This document shows, piece by piece, positions 38,005 to 50,743 of a DNA stretch of 64,000 nt (the first letter of the stretch is position 1; every line of letters begins with the position of its first letter). The DNA comes from Leptodactylus fallax. Lineage: Eukaryota > Chordata > Amphibia > Anura > Leptodactylidae. Under the pieces are notes generated by a model that saw nothing but the letters and a program-made list of their open reading frames with translations, was not told the origin of the DNA and made no database searches. A program made the translations under genes and the position numbers. The stretch lies in the NCBI GenBank assembly GCA_947044405.1, contig CAMRHE010000018.1, forward strand, positions 3,348,001-3,412,000. Direction: 5' to 3'.

Positions 38005-38005
<1 letters not shown>
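36976..38005. other. Gene-free AT-rich stretch
   Basis: No gene or complete repeat recognised. Confidence 0.35.

Positions 38006-38006
<1 letters not shown>

Positions 38007-38050
<44 letters not shown>
38007..38050. repeat. (TA)n microsatellite
   Basis: About 22 uninterrupted AT/TA dinucleotides followed by AAACTATATAG. Confidence 0.9.
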
Positions 38051-38053
<3 letters not shown>

Positions 38054-38074
38054 TATATAGAAATATATACAGTA

Positions 38075-38530
38075 TCATTGATCATTGAAATGCAGCCCCA
38101 AACTTGCAAGAAACCTCCACCATTCATCACTGTTGCCTGCTGAGACTCATTACTGTACTTCTCTCCAGCCTTTCGGCAAACAAACTACCATCTGTAACAG
38201 CCAAATATTTCAGATTCTGACTTATCAGTCCTATAAACATTTTTCTGCGCCCCAGTTCCTATGTTTTTGTACATAGTTGAGTAGCTATGCCTTGTTTCCA
38301 CATCAGTATGGCTTTTTGTCAGCAATTCTTTCATGAAGACTACTTCTGGACAGACTGGGAATACCTGGGTCCCACTTGTTTCTGAAAATTCTGAGCTGAT
38401 GGCACTGCCTGACATCTTCTGATTTTGAAGGGAAGTATGCATAAAGTATTTTTCATCTGTTTCACTAACTTTCCTTGGTCCTCAACATTGCCAATTTAGT
38501 GGTGTCCTCAATGCTGAGAAATATAGGCAG
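38075..38530 (-). pseudogene. Fossil Tc1/mariner transposase fragment (family F)
   Basis: On the minus strand the order of recognisable blocks is: an N-terminal HTH-like piece near 38490, a piece encoding ETSGTQVFPVCPEVVF (38373-38326), then a stretch around CTGGGGCGCAGAAAAATG (38256), and finally GTTTGGGGCTGCATTTC (38093). In related elements these code for the linker, the W-Q-K-W area and the FGCISANG region. Many stops and indels. It looks like the middle of the family whose ends lie at 36480, 40976 and 43425, but is not joined to them. Confidence 0.45.
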
Positions 38531-38605
38531 ATATTTATCCATCCTGCACTACTATCAGGGTAGCATCTGATTGGCTTCAAACTTATTCTGCAGCAGGACA
38601 GTTAC

Positions 38606-39190
38606 CAGTGGCGTAACTAAAGGCTTAAGGGCCCTGGTGAAAAAGTCCAGATTAGGCCACCCACAGCACTTTTCTCCCCCTTTTTGCTACAGTCTCCCCC
38701 ACAGAATCCATCCTTGACTATTTTCTGACTAGTTGTTCCATTTGGCATGAGTAGGTTAATTTTCTCTTTTTTGACAGTGGAAGGCTAAGTGTCATAAATC
38801 TTCTCACTTCAGTTCACCAGAGGACAGGGGTAATAAATGTATAATGCAAAAACTGACATCGAAGGGATTCAGAAAAGTGATTAAAGAAATCAGCCTTTGT
38901 GTGTTGAGGGTGACTTATGGAACCTCAGGCTTATGGACCCAACAGCAGATAAGAATAATGTGAACCCACTTCTTTTCTCCCTTCTCTGGTCTCCTGCCTT
39001 TCCTTCCTTCCCTCCCTCTGGTTTTGCATATACATTTCTGTGAGTCTATCCATTGTGTGGTATCACACTTTGTTATGCACATTGTCCTTGTTTTAAAAAA
39101 AAAAAAAAGAATAATATGAACCCTTTAAGTTATGCCAATGGTTATGGACCCTCTAAGTCTCCTGGACCTGGGTGGGATTGTACCCTCTGC
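38606..39190. repeat. Degraded repeat with a hAT-like terminus
   Basis: CAGTGGCGTAACTAAAGGC at 38606 resembles a common hAT-type MITE end. Inverted GGCATAACTT-like pieces occur near 39120 and 39208 on the other strand. The element is rearranged and no target duplication is visible. Confidence 0.35.
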
Positions 39191-39374
39191 ACCCCCTCAA
39201 GTTATGCCCCTATCAATGACCCCAAACATACAGTCAATGTCATTACGAACTATCTTCAGCATTAGAAGAAAATGTAGTCCTGGAAGTGAAGATATGGCCC
39301 CCGCAGAGCCCTGATCTCAACATGATCAATTATATGAAGAGTCAGAAGGATTTGAGCAAGCCTGCATCACAGAA

Positions 39375-40975
<1,601 letters not shown>

Positions 40976-41199
40976 TCTGTGGTTAGTTCTTGAAAATGTT
41001 TGGAACAACTTGCCTGCCGAGATCCTGAAAGAGAAAAAAAAAACACATGTACAAGTATATCTAGAAGAATTGATGCAGTTTTGAAGGCAAAGGCTGGCCA
41101 CACCAAATATTGATTTGATTTAGATTTCTCTTTTGTTCATTCACTTTGTGTTTTGGTAATTGACAAAAATAAACTATTAACATATATGAAATGTTATGT

Positions 41200-42056
41200 T
41201 ATTTTACAGTCACAATCCTATTTTGAAATACAACATACAAAGAAGGAAAGGGTGCAAAGAGAATGGTCAAGGTAAGTGGGGAGGGAAACATTATTTTCTG
41301 AAATTGCATCTATCTATCTATCTACTATATCTAATCTATCTATCTATCTCTGATAATTAAAGTATTTTGCTGAACACATTGAGTAAAAGAATGCATTGTT
41401 TTATCATTCTGCAATGTATCCTTGTCTACATCACAGCCCTGGAAACTACAGTGCATGTCCTGCCAGTAGACTGTATTCAAAGCAAACTGAAAATCAATTA
41501 TTGTGATGTCTGCATTACCTGCAGAGGTACTTTAAGGTGAGAAGCTATAGCCTTTTCAGAATGCACTGTCACTGTATTTTCCCATCAGTGAGCATGGCCA
41601 TGAACCATGTATGAATATGTTACAATCCATAAAATGACATGAGTATTTTAAAAAGATTGGAATATTTATTAACAAAATAAGCCATTTTCTGGTACATGTA
41701 CCACATATTAACTTTATGTTGAGAAAGAAAGCATTAAAGATTCATATTTATAGCATTGTGTAGCACAGTAACAAAAAGAAGGGTATACATGGGCACATTA
41801 ATAGCACCATCTAACAAGCGCCACTTACATATTTTTTCCAGGCTTTGGCCTATATGTTTGTCACTGGCACACCACCTTAGTTCCTGGGTGTGATCCTTAA
41901 TTAAGCACTACAGCTGAGCATGCTGTGCTTGTCTCCTCTGTCAGAAGTCTTTGAGATTTCCCTTTTCTCAGGTGTAAGCCCACAGGCAATCCAGGACAGT
42001 AGGCAGTTATGCTACATAATAAATCTATCTATGGTTTCTAAAAATAATTTCAGACT
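41200..42056. other. Gene-free stretch with a short tandem repeat
   Basis: A CTAT tetranucleotide tract lies at about 41306-41350 (TCTATCTATCTATC, interrupted). Nothing else is recognised. Confidence 0.5.
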
Positions 42057-42059
42057 TAA

Positions 42060-42340
42060 GGCCAGGGCCCCACGTGGAGTAATTGCCGCTGTTTGGCCGT
42101 CTAGTGAATCCCATACACACATTGCAGAAAAATACGTGCAGCGGAAATCGCAGCATGTCAGTTATACCTATGGAAACGTTGGTAGTTTTGCTATATAGGT
42201 ATAATTGAAGCAGAAAGATCACAGAGGAAGCCTCTGCGGACTTTCTGTGAAAATCACTTAAGGAAAAAACGCGATGTGTTTCCGCTGCGGTTTTTCCCAC
42301 AGCACTTTTTTGCTGCGGCCCACTACGTGGGACCTTAGCC
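42060..42340. mobile_element. Complete Harbinger-like MITE (family A)
   Basis: Termini GGCCAGGGCCCCACGTGG and CTACGTGGGACCTTAGCC, with TAA duplications at 42057-42059 and 42341-42343. The interior has TATACCTATGGAAACG followed by GCTATATAGGTATAATTG. This is a clean reference copy for the family. Confidence 0.75.
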
Positions 42341-42640
42341 TAAAGGGGTATTCCAGGAGTGTTATATTGATGGCCTATCCATAGCCAGTATCAGATTGGT
42401 GGGAGTCTGACTCCTGGGGATGCTGCCCTCAGTTGAGCACTGTGACCCCTCCATTGCATATCAGGCACAGCGTCGTATATAGCTTAGCAGCTGTGCCTAG
42501 TATTACAGCTCAATTCCATTCACTTGCGCTGTGGTCCTTTCAAACAGCTGATTGTGATGGTGCCGGGAGTCTGTCCCTCTCCCCATCTGAAACTGGATAA
42601 GGATAGGCAGTTAATATAAATGTCATGGGATACCCCTTAA
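42341..42640. mobile_element. TTAA-type MITE abutting the family A element
   Basis: Starts TAAAGGGGTATTCCAGGAG and ends CATGGGATACCCCTTA, inverted. It directly follows the previous element, sharing its TAA. Confidence 0.55.
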
Positions 42641-42724
42641 TACCCATATAGTGATAGATCTAATGTCCATGAATCACTGTGAATCACTGTGACCATATAA
42701 TTCCAATCATAGTATAGTATAGTC

Positions 42725-42882
42725 CAGGGGTCAGCAACCTTCGGCACTCCAGCTGCTGTGAAACTACAACTCCCAACAAGCTCCATTCACTTCCATGGGA
42801 GTTCCTAGAACAGATGAGCAAGTGTGCATGCTGGGAGTTGTAGTTTTGCAACAGCTGGAGTGCCGAAGGTTGCCTACCCCTG
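42725..42882. mobile_element. hAT-type MITE with perfect 8-bp target duplication
   Basis: Termini CAGGGGTCAGCAACCTTCGG and CCGAAGGTTGCCTACCCCTG are inverted, continuing through CACTCCAGCTG. GTATAGTC occurs exactly on both sides (42717-42724 and 42883-42890), the 8-bp duplication of hAT transposition. It is 158 bp and non-coding. Confidence 0.85.
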
Positions 42883-42890
42883 GTATAGTC

Positions 42891-43424
42891 ATTGTTAATT
42901 TGTGATGGTGGCCATAATTTCCATATGTTATCCATAGTTGCTATAAAAATGCTAAAGAAATGTCACAAAACATCCATATAATTCTGTCAAAATGCTAAGG
43001 GAATTTCAAAATGCCAACCTTTAATTAGCCTTGTCTTCCTGTCTTAATGCATTTTAAGAGATTGTCAAGAAAAGAAGCCTTCTTGTCAGGAAAGGTTAGT
43101 GACATCTATATGTCTGCCCAAGATCACACATTGCTGCTGAATCCTGACTAAACCCAGCAGGTCACCTATAGAGTTCATTTCAAAAGTAATGTACATTAAA
43201 CTAATGTAGCTTGCCAAAGCAACTAATCATTTTTACTATGTAATATGTAGATGATTGATTGGTATTTAGAATTGCTAACTATTAATTGTCTTCAAAGGTT
43301 TTAATACAAACTTAATGTGTTAGACTGGGTACACTTGAAGAAGCTGGATGATAATAATGCAGTTGAAAATCACACTGCTGCTAGAGATGGCCAAACATTT
43401 CAAGGCTCGATTCGGATTCATTAG
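42891..43424. other. Gene-free stretch
   Basis: Nothing recognised. Confidence 0.3.
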
Positions 43425-43805
43425 GTTGGACCAAAAAGTTTTAGGGGAAAATTGAAAAATGCAGCAAAGCAATGCTTTCAATAATAAGATTGTCAATAGT
43501 TTATGTTTGTCAATTAACAAAATTAAGTGAATGAACAAAAGAAAAATCGAAATCACATCAATTTTTGGCGTAACCACACTATGCCTTCAAATCAGCATCA
43601 ATTCATCTAAGTACACTTGCAGACAGTTTTTGAAGGAACTCAGCATGGAGGTTGTTCCAGACATCTAGAGAACTAACCACAGATCTTCTCTAGATGTAGG
43701 CATGCTCAAATCCTTCTGTCTGTTGATGCAATCCCAGACAGACTCAATGATGTTGTGGTCAGGTCTCTGTGGGGGCCATATAATCACTTTCAGGTGTCCT
43801 AACGG
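43425..43805 (-). pseudogene. Fossil Tc1/mariner end with transposase C-terminal remnant (family F)
   Basis: Begins with the inverted terminus GGACCAAAAAGTTTTAGG and continues AATAGTTTATGTTTGTCAAT. The minus strand then encodes the decayed C-terminal region. ACTTGCAGACAGTTTTTGAAG, GAGGTTGTTCCAGACATC and GACAGACTCAATGATGTTG match 36640-36790 in order. The N-terminal two thirds are missing. Confidence 0.5.
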
Positions 43806-44589
43806 TGGGGGGAGGGGCACCAAAAGATGATTCCACGCAAAATGCCATACAACCTAAGGCCAGCCTTGACTATGGGTAACAGATGATATGAAGGTTTTGA
43901 CTCTAAGAATTATGATTGAGGTGCATCTGCTGCAGCACAGTAACACTAGCACATCACTTCATTGACTCACACAGTGTGACAGACAGAGTGATTCCTATCT
44001 CTCTCTCTCAATTAAATCAAAGGCTTCTTCTCTAGTTCTATTGCTACACTTCCCCAAAATCCCTGCAGGAGTGAGGAAGAGATCGCAGCAATAGTATGTT
44101 CCCAAAGAATTGGGAAAAAACCCAAAGAATTGGGATGGAACTCAGCCATCCACTGTTTTTCAATTTCATTTCATTTATTAACTGGTTCCCACCCCTTGAC
44201 ATACTATTAAATCAGCAGCAGGAACCCGTTACTGCAAACTGACGTTCTAGTACATCATGGAGATGGCATCGACTAGGGAGCTGGCTCCTCTAACGGCTGT
44301 GAGTGGTGAAAACACTGTTCATCACTGCTTAATGCCTTAGAGGCCATCATTTATAATTAAGTTTTATAGTGATGCTTTCACTTTCACTTTGAATAGTGTA
44401 ATATACAGAAATGCAGAAGCTTTGCTATATGTATTATAGTAGTAGTCACGGTGTTCCAGTTTGGGACTAAGTGTAAATGTAAAGAAAAAAAAGAGTATTA
44501 AATAGCCATATTCCCAATATATTTTTTTAACAATAATAATTAAAAAATAGCCATATGTGGTATTGATGCATCTTTAACAACCCATAGTA
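43806..44589. other. Gene-free stretch
   Basis: Nothing recognised. Confidence 0.3.
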
Positions 44590-44868
44590 TAAAAATAGAA
44601 TGATATTTATGCTGCATGGTGAACACTGTAAAAAAAAAAAAATTAAAACACAACAAAATTGCTGTTTTTTGATCACTTCATTGTTTCCATATTTTTTTTG
44701 GAGAAAAAAAATATAGAAACAATGATCAAAAATTCACATATAACCCAAAGTGCTGGTAATCAAAACAATAGACATTCCTACAAAGAAAAAACCAAGCCCA
44801 TACACAGCTCGGATGATGGAAAAATAATACAGTTATGGCTCTTAGAATATAGTGCCACTAAAACAAAT
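44590..44868. repeat. Fragment of long non-coding repeat (family T)
   Basis: GGTGAACACTGTAAAAAAA, a short inverted pair GTTTCCATATTTTT and AAAAATATAGAAAC, and GCCCATACACAGCTCGG match the family T core. Confidence 0.45.
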
Positions 44869-44869
44869 T

Positions 44870-45435
44870 ATTTTTGGCAAATAAGTGGTTTTATTGCCCT
44901 CAGCTCAATCATACATATCACCACTGGTAGAATCCTACAGTAATACAACAGTTTGGGTAGCAAAGTCATCTTTACCGCTGCAGTATGATCAAAGCAGGAC
45001 ATCAGAATGGGGTCCATTTAGCAATAAGCCTACGCATTTCAGCAAATACCCGGAAACTGTTAGCTTTGAATACTGAGGAATAGGTTAGAGTAAGCTGTAC
45101 ACACAGGTACTTCAAGGAGACGTCCCTCCAGTTAAACATAAGAGGTGGTTGACATGGAGGAATTTGACACTGAATTTGTTGAAATCTGCTCCAAATTTTT
45201 TTCAAAAAACAGCTCTGAATTTCTCCGTGTAAACCACCCATAAAAGTTTGCTTAAGCAGCTGGTGTGAGTCAGGATTGATATTAATTGGGAGAGCCTCCA
45301 TTTTAGCAGTGTTATTTTTATATCCCAACAGCTGACCATAAGTTTGGAGGGTGGCACAAAGGTTAGGTAAAGAAATATAGGGGTTTGTGAGTGTCAGGAG
45401 GATGCTATCAGGGAATAAGGAAACCCTGAGTCCCT
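44870..45435 (-). pseudogene. L1-type LINE reverse transcriptase fragment
   Basis: The minus strand reads, from 45418 downward, LFPDSILLTLTNPYISLPNL, then LLGYKNNTAKMEALPINI, then WRDVSLKYLCVQLT and FKANSFRVFAEMRRLIAKW. After a frameshift near 44990 it reads AAVKMTLLPKLLYY. This is the order of L1 ORF2 around and after the catalytic F/YADD box, which is degraded here to FPDS. Only the central RT part survives, so it is a dead internal fragment. Assignment is by motif order, not by search. Confidence 0.65.
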
Positions 45436-45439
45436 ATAT

Positions 45440-47540
45440 TGGTAATCTCTCTTAACAAAATGGACATCTTCTCTTTATGCCTGGTCTCTTTATACTGCCT
45501 ATGAGTCAAGATTGTTTTCTGACCTATAGTCCTTCATGATTGGATGTTCCCTGTCATGAGGGCTGCTTGCAAGGGGGAAGCCTGCCTGATCCCTGAGGTG
45601 ATGTGATTCTTCTTCTCTGGTTTTTTTATGGTTTCACTTGGTGGCCTCCATTTTAGCCATTTTGGGTTAATCAAACTGCAAAAAGTTCTGATTCATTCAA
45701 ACCCCAAATTCTTGGAAAAGTCAGGCCAAACTTGGTTCGTTCTAAACTGGTTTTCTCATCTCTAAATACTATCAATCAGACCGCTCTAACTAAAAATGTT
45801 GAGGGTATTTATTATTATAAGGGTGTTTATTTATTATAAACATTCAGCTATAGGGGCTGTACCATTTTTAGTTCTTGGAGTAAAGTGGGGAATTTAGCCA
45901 AAATACCCAGAGCTAATTTAAAAAAGTAGAATGTTTTAAAATTGTATATAAGGTGATGTGAATGGTAAGAACTCATATAATCTAGCACTGTATACAAAAT
46001 CATTTATGTTACCTGCATATTCTACACTTGCTAATCATAGGAAAAACAATATAACAGGTTTTCTTAGATGGGTTGTCTAGGACTAGCAATTGATGGTCTC
46101 TGTACTACCAATACCCAGGATAATGTGGTCTCTGTGTATGCCGATTTCTCCCCCCTTTCATACTCACAAGTGTTCTAGTAGCTGAGACCTAAGCTGTTTG
46201 GTGGGGTCATCTCACTGAATAGCTCTTTAGCTGGCTTATACTTGCAAGAAACATTGTCGCTGTAGAATTCTTTTCCTGATATATTTTGACCTGGTTCTAC
46301 AGGGTCAAGGAGTAAAACATAGATTTTTTTTAATGTCATAAAAAGCACTGGCCACACAAATTGCTCGCCAGAACAGCCCTACAGTGTGAGAACCTCATCA
46401 AACAGCTCTCTATATCTCAGCTTCCAGTCATACCTACATTTTCATAAATGGAATTATTTCATAAAAAAACAAAACTAATATTCTAGTCTTCATTATACAT
46501 CCTTTCCTGTCCCTAGAATATAATAACATCCTTGTTGATAAATTGGTAATGAAATGCCAGAATTACGTTTGAAGCCTTGCTGTGTCTCAGATTCAATACC
46601 AACCTTGGGCAATTGTTGATGTTAATGAACAAGTATGTACAATGCTCTTTACATCTTCTATGCTACTTCATCAAAGTAAAAACCCAGCATAAGAAGAAAC
46701 AATGTGAAAGATCTGGGTCTCCCTAAAGCATAAAAGGTAGTGTAAGACTGCACTGGCTTCTTTATGCAGTTTGCAGTCATTTGTATAAAAGTTCATTCCA
46801 AGGTTGTTAATGATTTAAGCCCCAGAACCTGCCACCGCTATTGAATTGGAGTGGATTGAAGCATGGCTGTGCTCTGCGACTCTTTTTGTCTAGCACATCT
46901 TTGTACTAAACCTGAATACGTAATACAAGTCTGGAAATAGCGTTCTCATTCATATATATACATTTTTTTTTCTGATTTTGTGATCTATTTCAGTTGTTTT
47001 AAGGCACACCACTCATTTTATTTTGCTTGATGTTTTTTGTATTGCGGCTTTATTGTCTTTTCCTGAGTCTTCCAATATATACAGAGCAGCAGATTTTTTT
47101 TAAACATTATTTATCTGACTCCGCTCTGGAGCATTTGGTGATAAGTAATAATTATAGAAAGAACTTTGTCATGTAATGTGCTAAACATAGCACTAGGTAC
47201 ATGGTTTATATTGTGCAACTGTCAAATATTTACTGTGCTGTCTTCAGATAAGTGCATTATACATGTATATGTTGTCTAGTTGCTGGAATCAAAAGGTATT
47301 AATATTCTGAACACATATATAAGTAAGAGGAGGTGTGGCTGGTTAATGTCTGCGGATGTGCAAGTTATAATTTTGTAACTGTTAGTCTCTTACTCTACTG
47401 TTTTATCATTGAGAATCACAGTTTTATAGATTATATCTTTTTCTAAATGGTTCTATACTGGTTCACCACATACAAGACAAAAATAATGAACAAAAAAATG
47501 TAATTAGCTTAAACAAAACAAAAAAAAACACTACAAGGAC
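45440..47540. other. Gene-free, repeat-poor stretch
   Basis: No gene, RNA or clear repeat over about 2 kb. Confidence 0.35.
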
Positions 47541-47974
47541 AGGGGCTGCACGTGGAGTAAATGCAGTGGTTTGGACACTGCGGAAAAGCCGTGGATAAAA
47601 ACACGGTGTTTTACAGTCTAGTGAATCCCATCCACATATTGCGGAAAAATACGCGCAGTGGACATGCTGCGATTCCAAACCGTCGCACTTTTTTGCTATG
47701 GCCTGCTACGTGGTGGGTCACAGCGAAATAACGATGTGGGAAAATCCGCAACGGAAACGCATCAGTTTTTCCCGCAGCACTTTTCACAAAAAGTCTGCAG
47801 AGGTTTCATATACCTATACGGAAGCCACCAGCATTTCCATAAGTATAATTGACATGCTGTGATTTCCAAAACCGTTATGTTTCCACTGCACAGATTTTTT
47901 CTGCAATGTGTGGATGGGATTTGCTTTGCAGGGACTGTAAAGCACTGCGGTTTACGCCATGTGGGGCCCCAGCC
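47541..47974. mobile_element. Family A MITE, compound copy
   Basis: Left end GGGGCTGCACGTGGAG, right end CATGTGGGGCCCCAGCC followed by TAA. A near-complete terminal unit (GCTATGGCCTGCTACGTGG, 47696) occurs inside, so two copies seem partly fused. Confidence 0.55.
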
Positions 47975-47988
47975 TAAGGCTAAGGACT

Positions 47989-49302
47989 TACAGTGGGTAC
48001 GGAAAGTATTCAGACCCCTTTAAATTTTTCACTCTTTGTTTCATTGCAGCTATTTGCTAAAAGCAAAAAAGTTCATTTTATTTCTCATTAATGTACACTC
48101 AGCACCCCATCTTGACAGAAAAAAAAAACAGAAATGTAGATATTTTTGCAAATTTATTACAAAAGAAAAACTGAAATATCACATGGTCATAAGTATTCAG
48201 ACCCTTTGCTCAGTATTGAGTAGAAGCACCCTTTTGAGCTAGTAGAGCCATGAGTCTTCTTGGGAATGATGCAACAAGTTTTTCACATCTGGATTTGGGG
48301 ATCCTCTGCCGTCAGGTTGGATGGTGAACGTTGGTGGACATCCATTTTCAGGTCTCTCCAGAGATGCTCAATTGGGTTGAGGTCAGGGCTCTGGCTGGGC
48401 CAGTCAGAATGGTCACAGAGTTATTCAGAAGGCACTCCTTTATTATTTTAGCTGTGTGGTTAGGGTCATTGTCTTGTTGGAAGGTGAACCTTCGACCCAG
48501 TCTGAGGTCCAGAGCACTCTGGAAGAGGTTTTCTTCCAGGATATCTCTGTACTTGGCCACATTCATCTTTCCTTCAATTGCAACCAGTCGTCCTGTCCCT
48601 GCAGCTGAAAAACACCCCCATAGCATGATGCTGCCACCACCATGTTTCACTGTTGGGATTGTATTGGGCAGGTGATGAGCAGTGCCTGGTTTTCTCCACA
48701 CATACCACTTAGAATTAAGACCAAAAAGTTCAATCTTCGTCTCATCAGACTAGAGAATCTTATTTCAAATAGTGTTCTTTGGGTTCTTCTTTACCCCTCT
48801 CACCAAGGCTCTTCTCCCACGATTCCTCAGTTTGGCTGGATGGCCAGGTCTAAGAAGAGTTCTGGTCATCCCAAACTTCTTCCATTTAAGGATTATGAAG
48901 GTCACTGTGCTCTTAGGAACCTTGAGTGCTGCAGATATTCTTTTGTAACCTTGGCCAGATCTGTGCCTTGCCACAATTCTGTCTCTGAGTTCCTCGGGCA
49001 GTTCCTTTGACCTCATGATTCTCATTTGCTCTATCATGCACTGTGAGCTGTGAGGTTTTAATTAAACACAGCTGGACTCCAATGAAGGAGTAGAACCATC
49101 TCAAGGAGGATCAGAAAGAAATAAACAGCATTTTTAATAAATTTGCAAAAATATCTACGTTTCTGGTTTTTTTCTGTCAAGATGGGGTGCTGAGTGTACA
49201 TTAATGAGAAATAAAATGAACTTTTTTGCTTTTAGCAAATGGCTGCAATGAAACAAAGAGTGAAAAATTTAAAGGGGTCTGAATACTTTCCGTACCCACG
49301 TA
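47989..49302 (-). mobile_element. Tc1 element with GGGTACGGAAAGTATTC termini, internally deleted
   Basis: Left end TACAGTGGGTACGGAAAGTA; right end, reverse-complemented, TACGTGGGTACGGAAAGTA. Flanked by TA. Matching subterminal blocks (GTACACTCAGCACCCCATC and its complement) give inverted repeats of about 200 bp. Length is 1,314 bp, below the usual 1.6 kb. Confidence 0.85.
48210..49037 (-). pseudogene. Tc1 transposase remnant with internal deletions
   Basis: The N-terminal part (49037-48765) reads MRSKELPEELRDRIVARHRS and AALKVPKSTVTFIILKW, a Tc1 HTH region. Roughly 60 codons are then missing before the first catalytic block, which is itself interrupted by a stop (near 48754). The next open part (48701-48348) holds [20 protein letters not shown] and FQQDNDPNHTAK, with the second Asp, but a frameshift destroys the SPDLNPIE block. 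A further deletion removes most of the C terminus. It cannot encode an active enzyme. Confidence 0.8.
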
Positions 49303-49511
49303 TGTTGCGGAAATGCAGCAATTTTTGTTGCAGATTTTGCTGTGTTCTTTTGAGCCAAAGTCAAGAGTGGCTTGAAAACGAATGGCAAATATAAAGAAAG
49401 CTCTTATACTTATCCTTTCTGTTAAATCCACTCCTGGTTTTAGCTAAAAAAAACGCAGGAAAACCTGCAACCAAAAAAATTGCTTTTATGCAACGTTGGG
49501 CCTTAGCCTAA

Positions 49512-49904
49512 GGCTGGATGCACAAAGGGAGGGAGGAAATCGCAGCAGGTTTGCTCAATGGCAGCTAACCCATTGCAATCTATAGTAGAAGCATAGCGGA
49601 AGAGATTTACACACATCTAATCCACATGCTGTGACTAACACCAGTAGCACAAACTGGCCTGCCGTGATTTAAAAGCACGGCTGCACACAGGGGACACGGG
49701 GATGTCCCCGTGTGCCGCCTGTGCACGGGCCATGCTTCCGTGGCTCCTTTCATTAAATGAATAATAATGACTATCGGCCCGCACAGTGGACCGTGAAATT
49801 CACGGTCGTCTGTACAAGCCCATAGAAAAGAATGGGTCAGTGTGCTCTCCGTGATATACGCGGAGAGCACACTGACCCACAGCACGGTAGTCTGCAAGCG
49901 GCCT
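49512..49904. mobile_element. Family D MITE region
   Basis: It starts GGCTGGATGCACAAAGG right after the TAA that ends the family B element and ends GTCTGCAAGCGGCC before TTAA. The inner part shares CCGCCTGTGCACGGGCCATG, CATTNAATGAATA and AGCCCATAGAAAAGAATGGG with 54665-55007. The left 130 bp may be a separate element. Confidence 0.45.
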
Positions 49905-49907
49905 TAA

Positions 49908-50310
49908 GCTAAGGCCCCACGTAGCGAGCCATAGCCAAAAAATGCTGCGTGCGGAAAAGATCAAGGCAGAAATGCATTGTGTTTTTTTTTTTCCCGCAGC
50001 ATTTTTCATAGAAAGTCTGCAGGGTTTTCCTCTGCAGACCTTCTGCCTCTATTATACCTATATGGAAAACACCAGACATGCTGCAGTTTATAAAAACGCA
50101 ATCCCCTGGGGGGGTCCCCCGGGTGGTCCCTGTCCGCATTGTTTATTTTTGTATGTTTGTGTTTTTGTGTATTGGTTTATTTTGAACCTTGTTGTATTCT
50201 TAGAAAAATGCAATAAATATTTGAATTAAAAAAAACAAAAAAAAACACAATCCCATTCACTTTGCAGGCACTGTAAAACACAGAAATTTTTAGTGTGTGG
50301 GGCCCCAGCC
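49908..50310. mobile_element. Family A MITE carrying an L1 tail insertion
   Basis: Begins GCTAAGGCCCCACGTAGCG and ends TGTGGGGCCCCAGCC, with TAA at 49905-49907 and 50311-50313. The right arm is interrupted by a 5'-truncated LINE tail at 50106-50240. Confidence 0.7.
50106..50240 (+). mobile_element. 5'-truncated L1-type LINE 3' tail
   Basis: It ends AAATGCAATAAATATTTGAA followed by an A-rich tail, which is typical of L1 3' ends in amphibians and fish. It is flanked by AAAAACGCAATCCC (50092-50105) and AAAAACACAATCCC (50241-50254), a 14-bp target duplication with one difference. No coding sequence is present. Confidence 0.65.
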
Positions 50311-50445
50311 TAACTGCAGGTTTTAAACCCGCACCATGTCTATAATTGCAGTAGGTTTTAACAGCAGCATTCAACCTTTGCAGTGCAAAGCTGATATTCC
50401 TGCAGGTGAATCGCTGTGTTGGCTTTCAGGGAAACATGCTGCTAA

Positions 50446-50740
50446 GCTGAAGCCCCATGTTGTGAAAACGCAGCATTTTTGACGCTGTGAAAACGACACA
50501 GCAAAAAACGCTGCATTTTGCAGTACCTACTAATCCCATCCACACATGCGTTTTTGAAAATTGTAGCATGTCAATTATACCTGCAGAAACGCTGGCATTT
50601 TCCTTTTAGGTATAATATGGGCAGAAAGTTCGCAAATAAAAACGCAATGAAAAATGCTGCAGAAAAAAAAATGCAATGCATTTCCGCAGCCATTATTCCG
50701 CAGCGTTTTTTGCTGCGTTTTACTACGTGGGTCCGTGGCT
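50446..50740. mobile_element. Complete family A MITE
   Basis: Termini GCTGAAGCCCCATGTTGTG and CTACGTGGGTCCGTGGCT, with TAA at 50443-50445 and 50741-50743. The interior has TTATACCTGCAGAAACG and CTTTTAGGTATAATATGG. Confidence 0.7.
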
Positions 50741-50743
50741 TAA

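Larger units (their letters stand above)
47978..49508. mobile_element. Family B fold-back MITE, split by a Tc1 element
   Basis: Left end GGCTAAGGACT (47978-47988) rejoins ATGTTGCGGAAATGC (49303 on) after removal of the Tc1. The arms pair GAGCCAAAGTCAAGAGTGG with CCACTCCTGGTTTTAGC. Right end CAACGTTGGGCCTTAGCC, then TAA (49509-49511). Confidence 0.6.
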
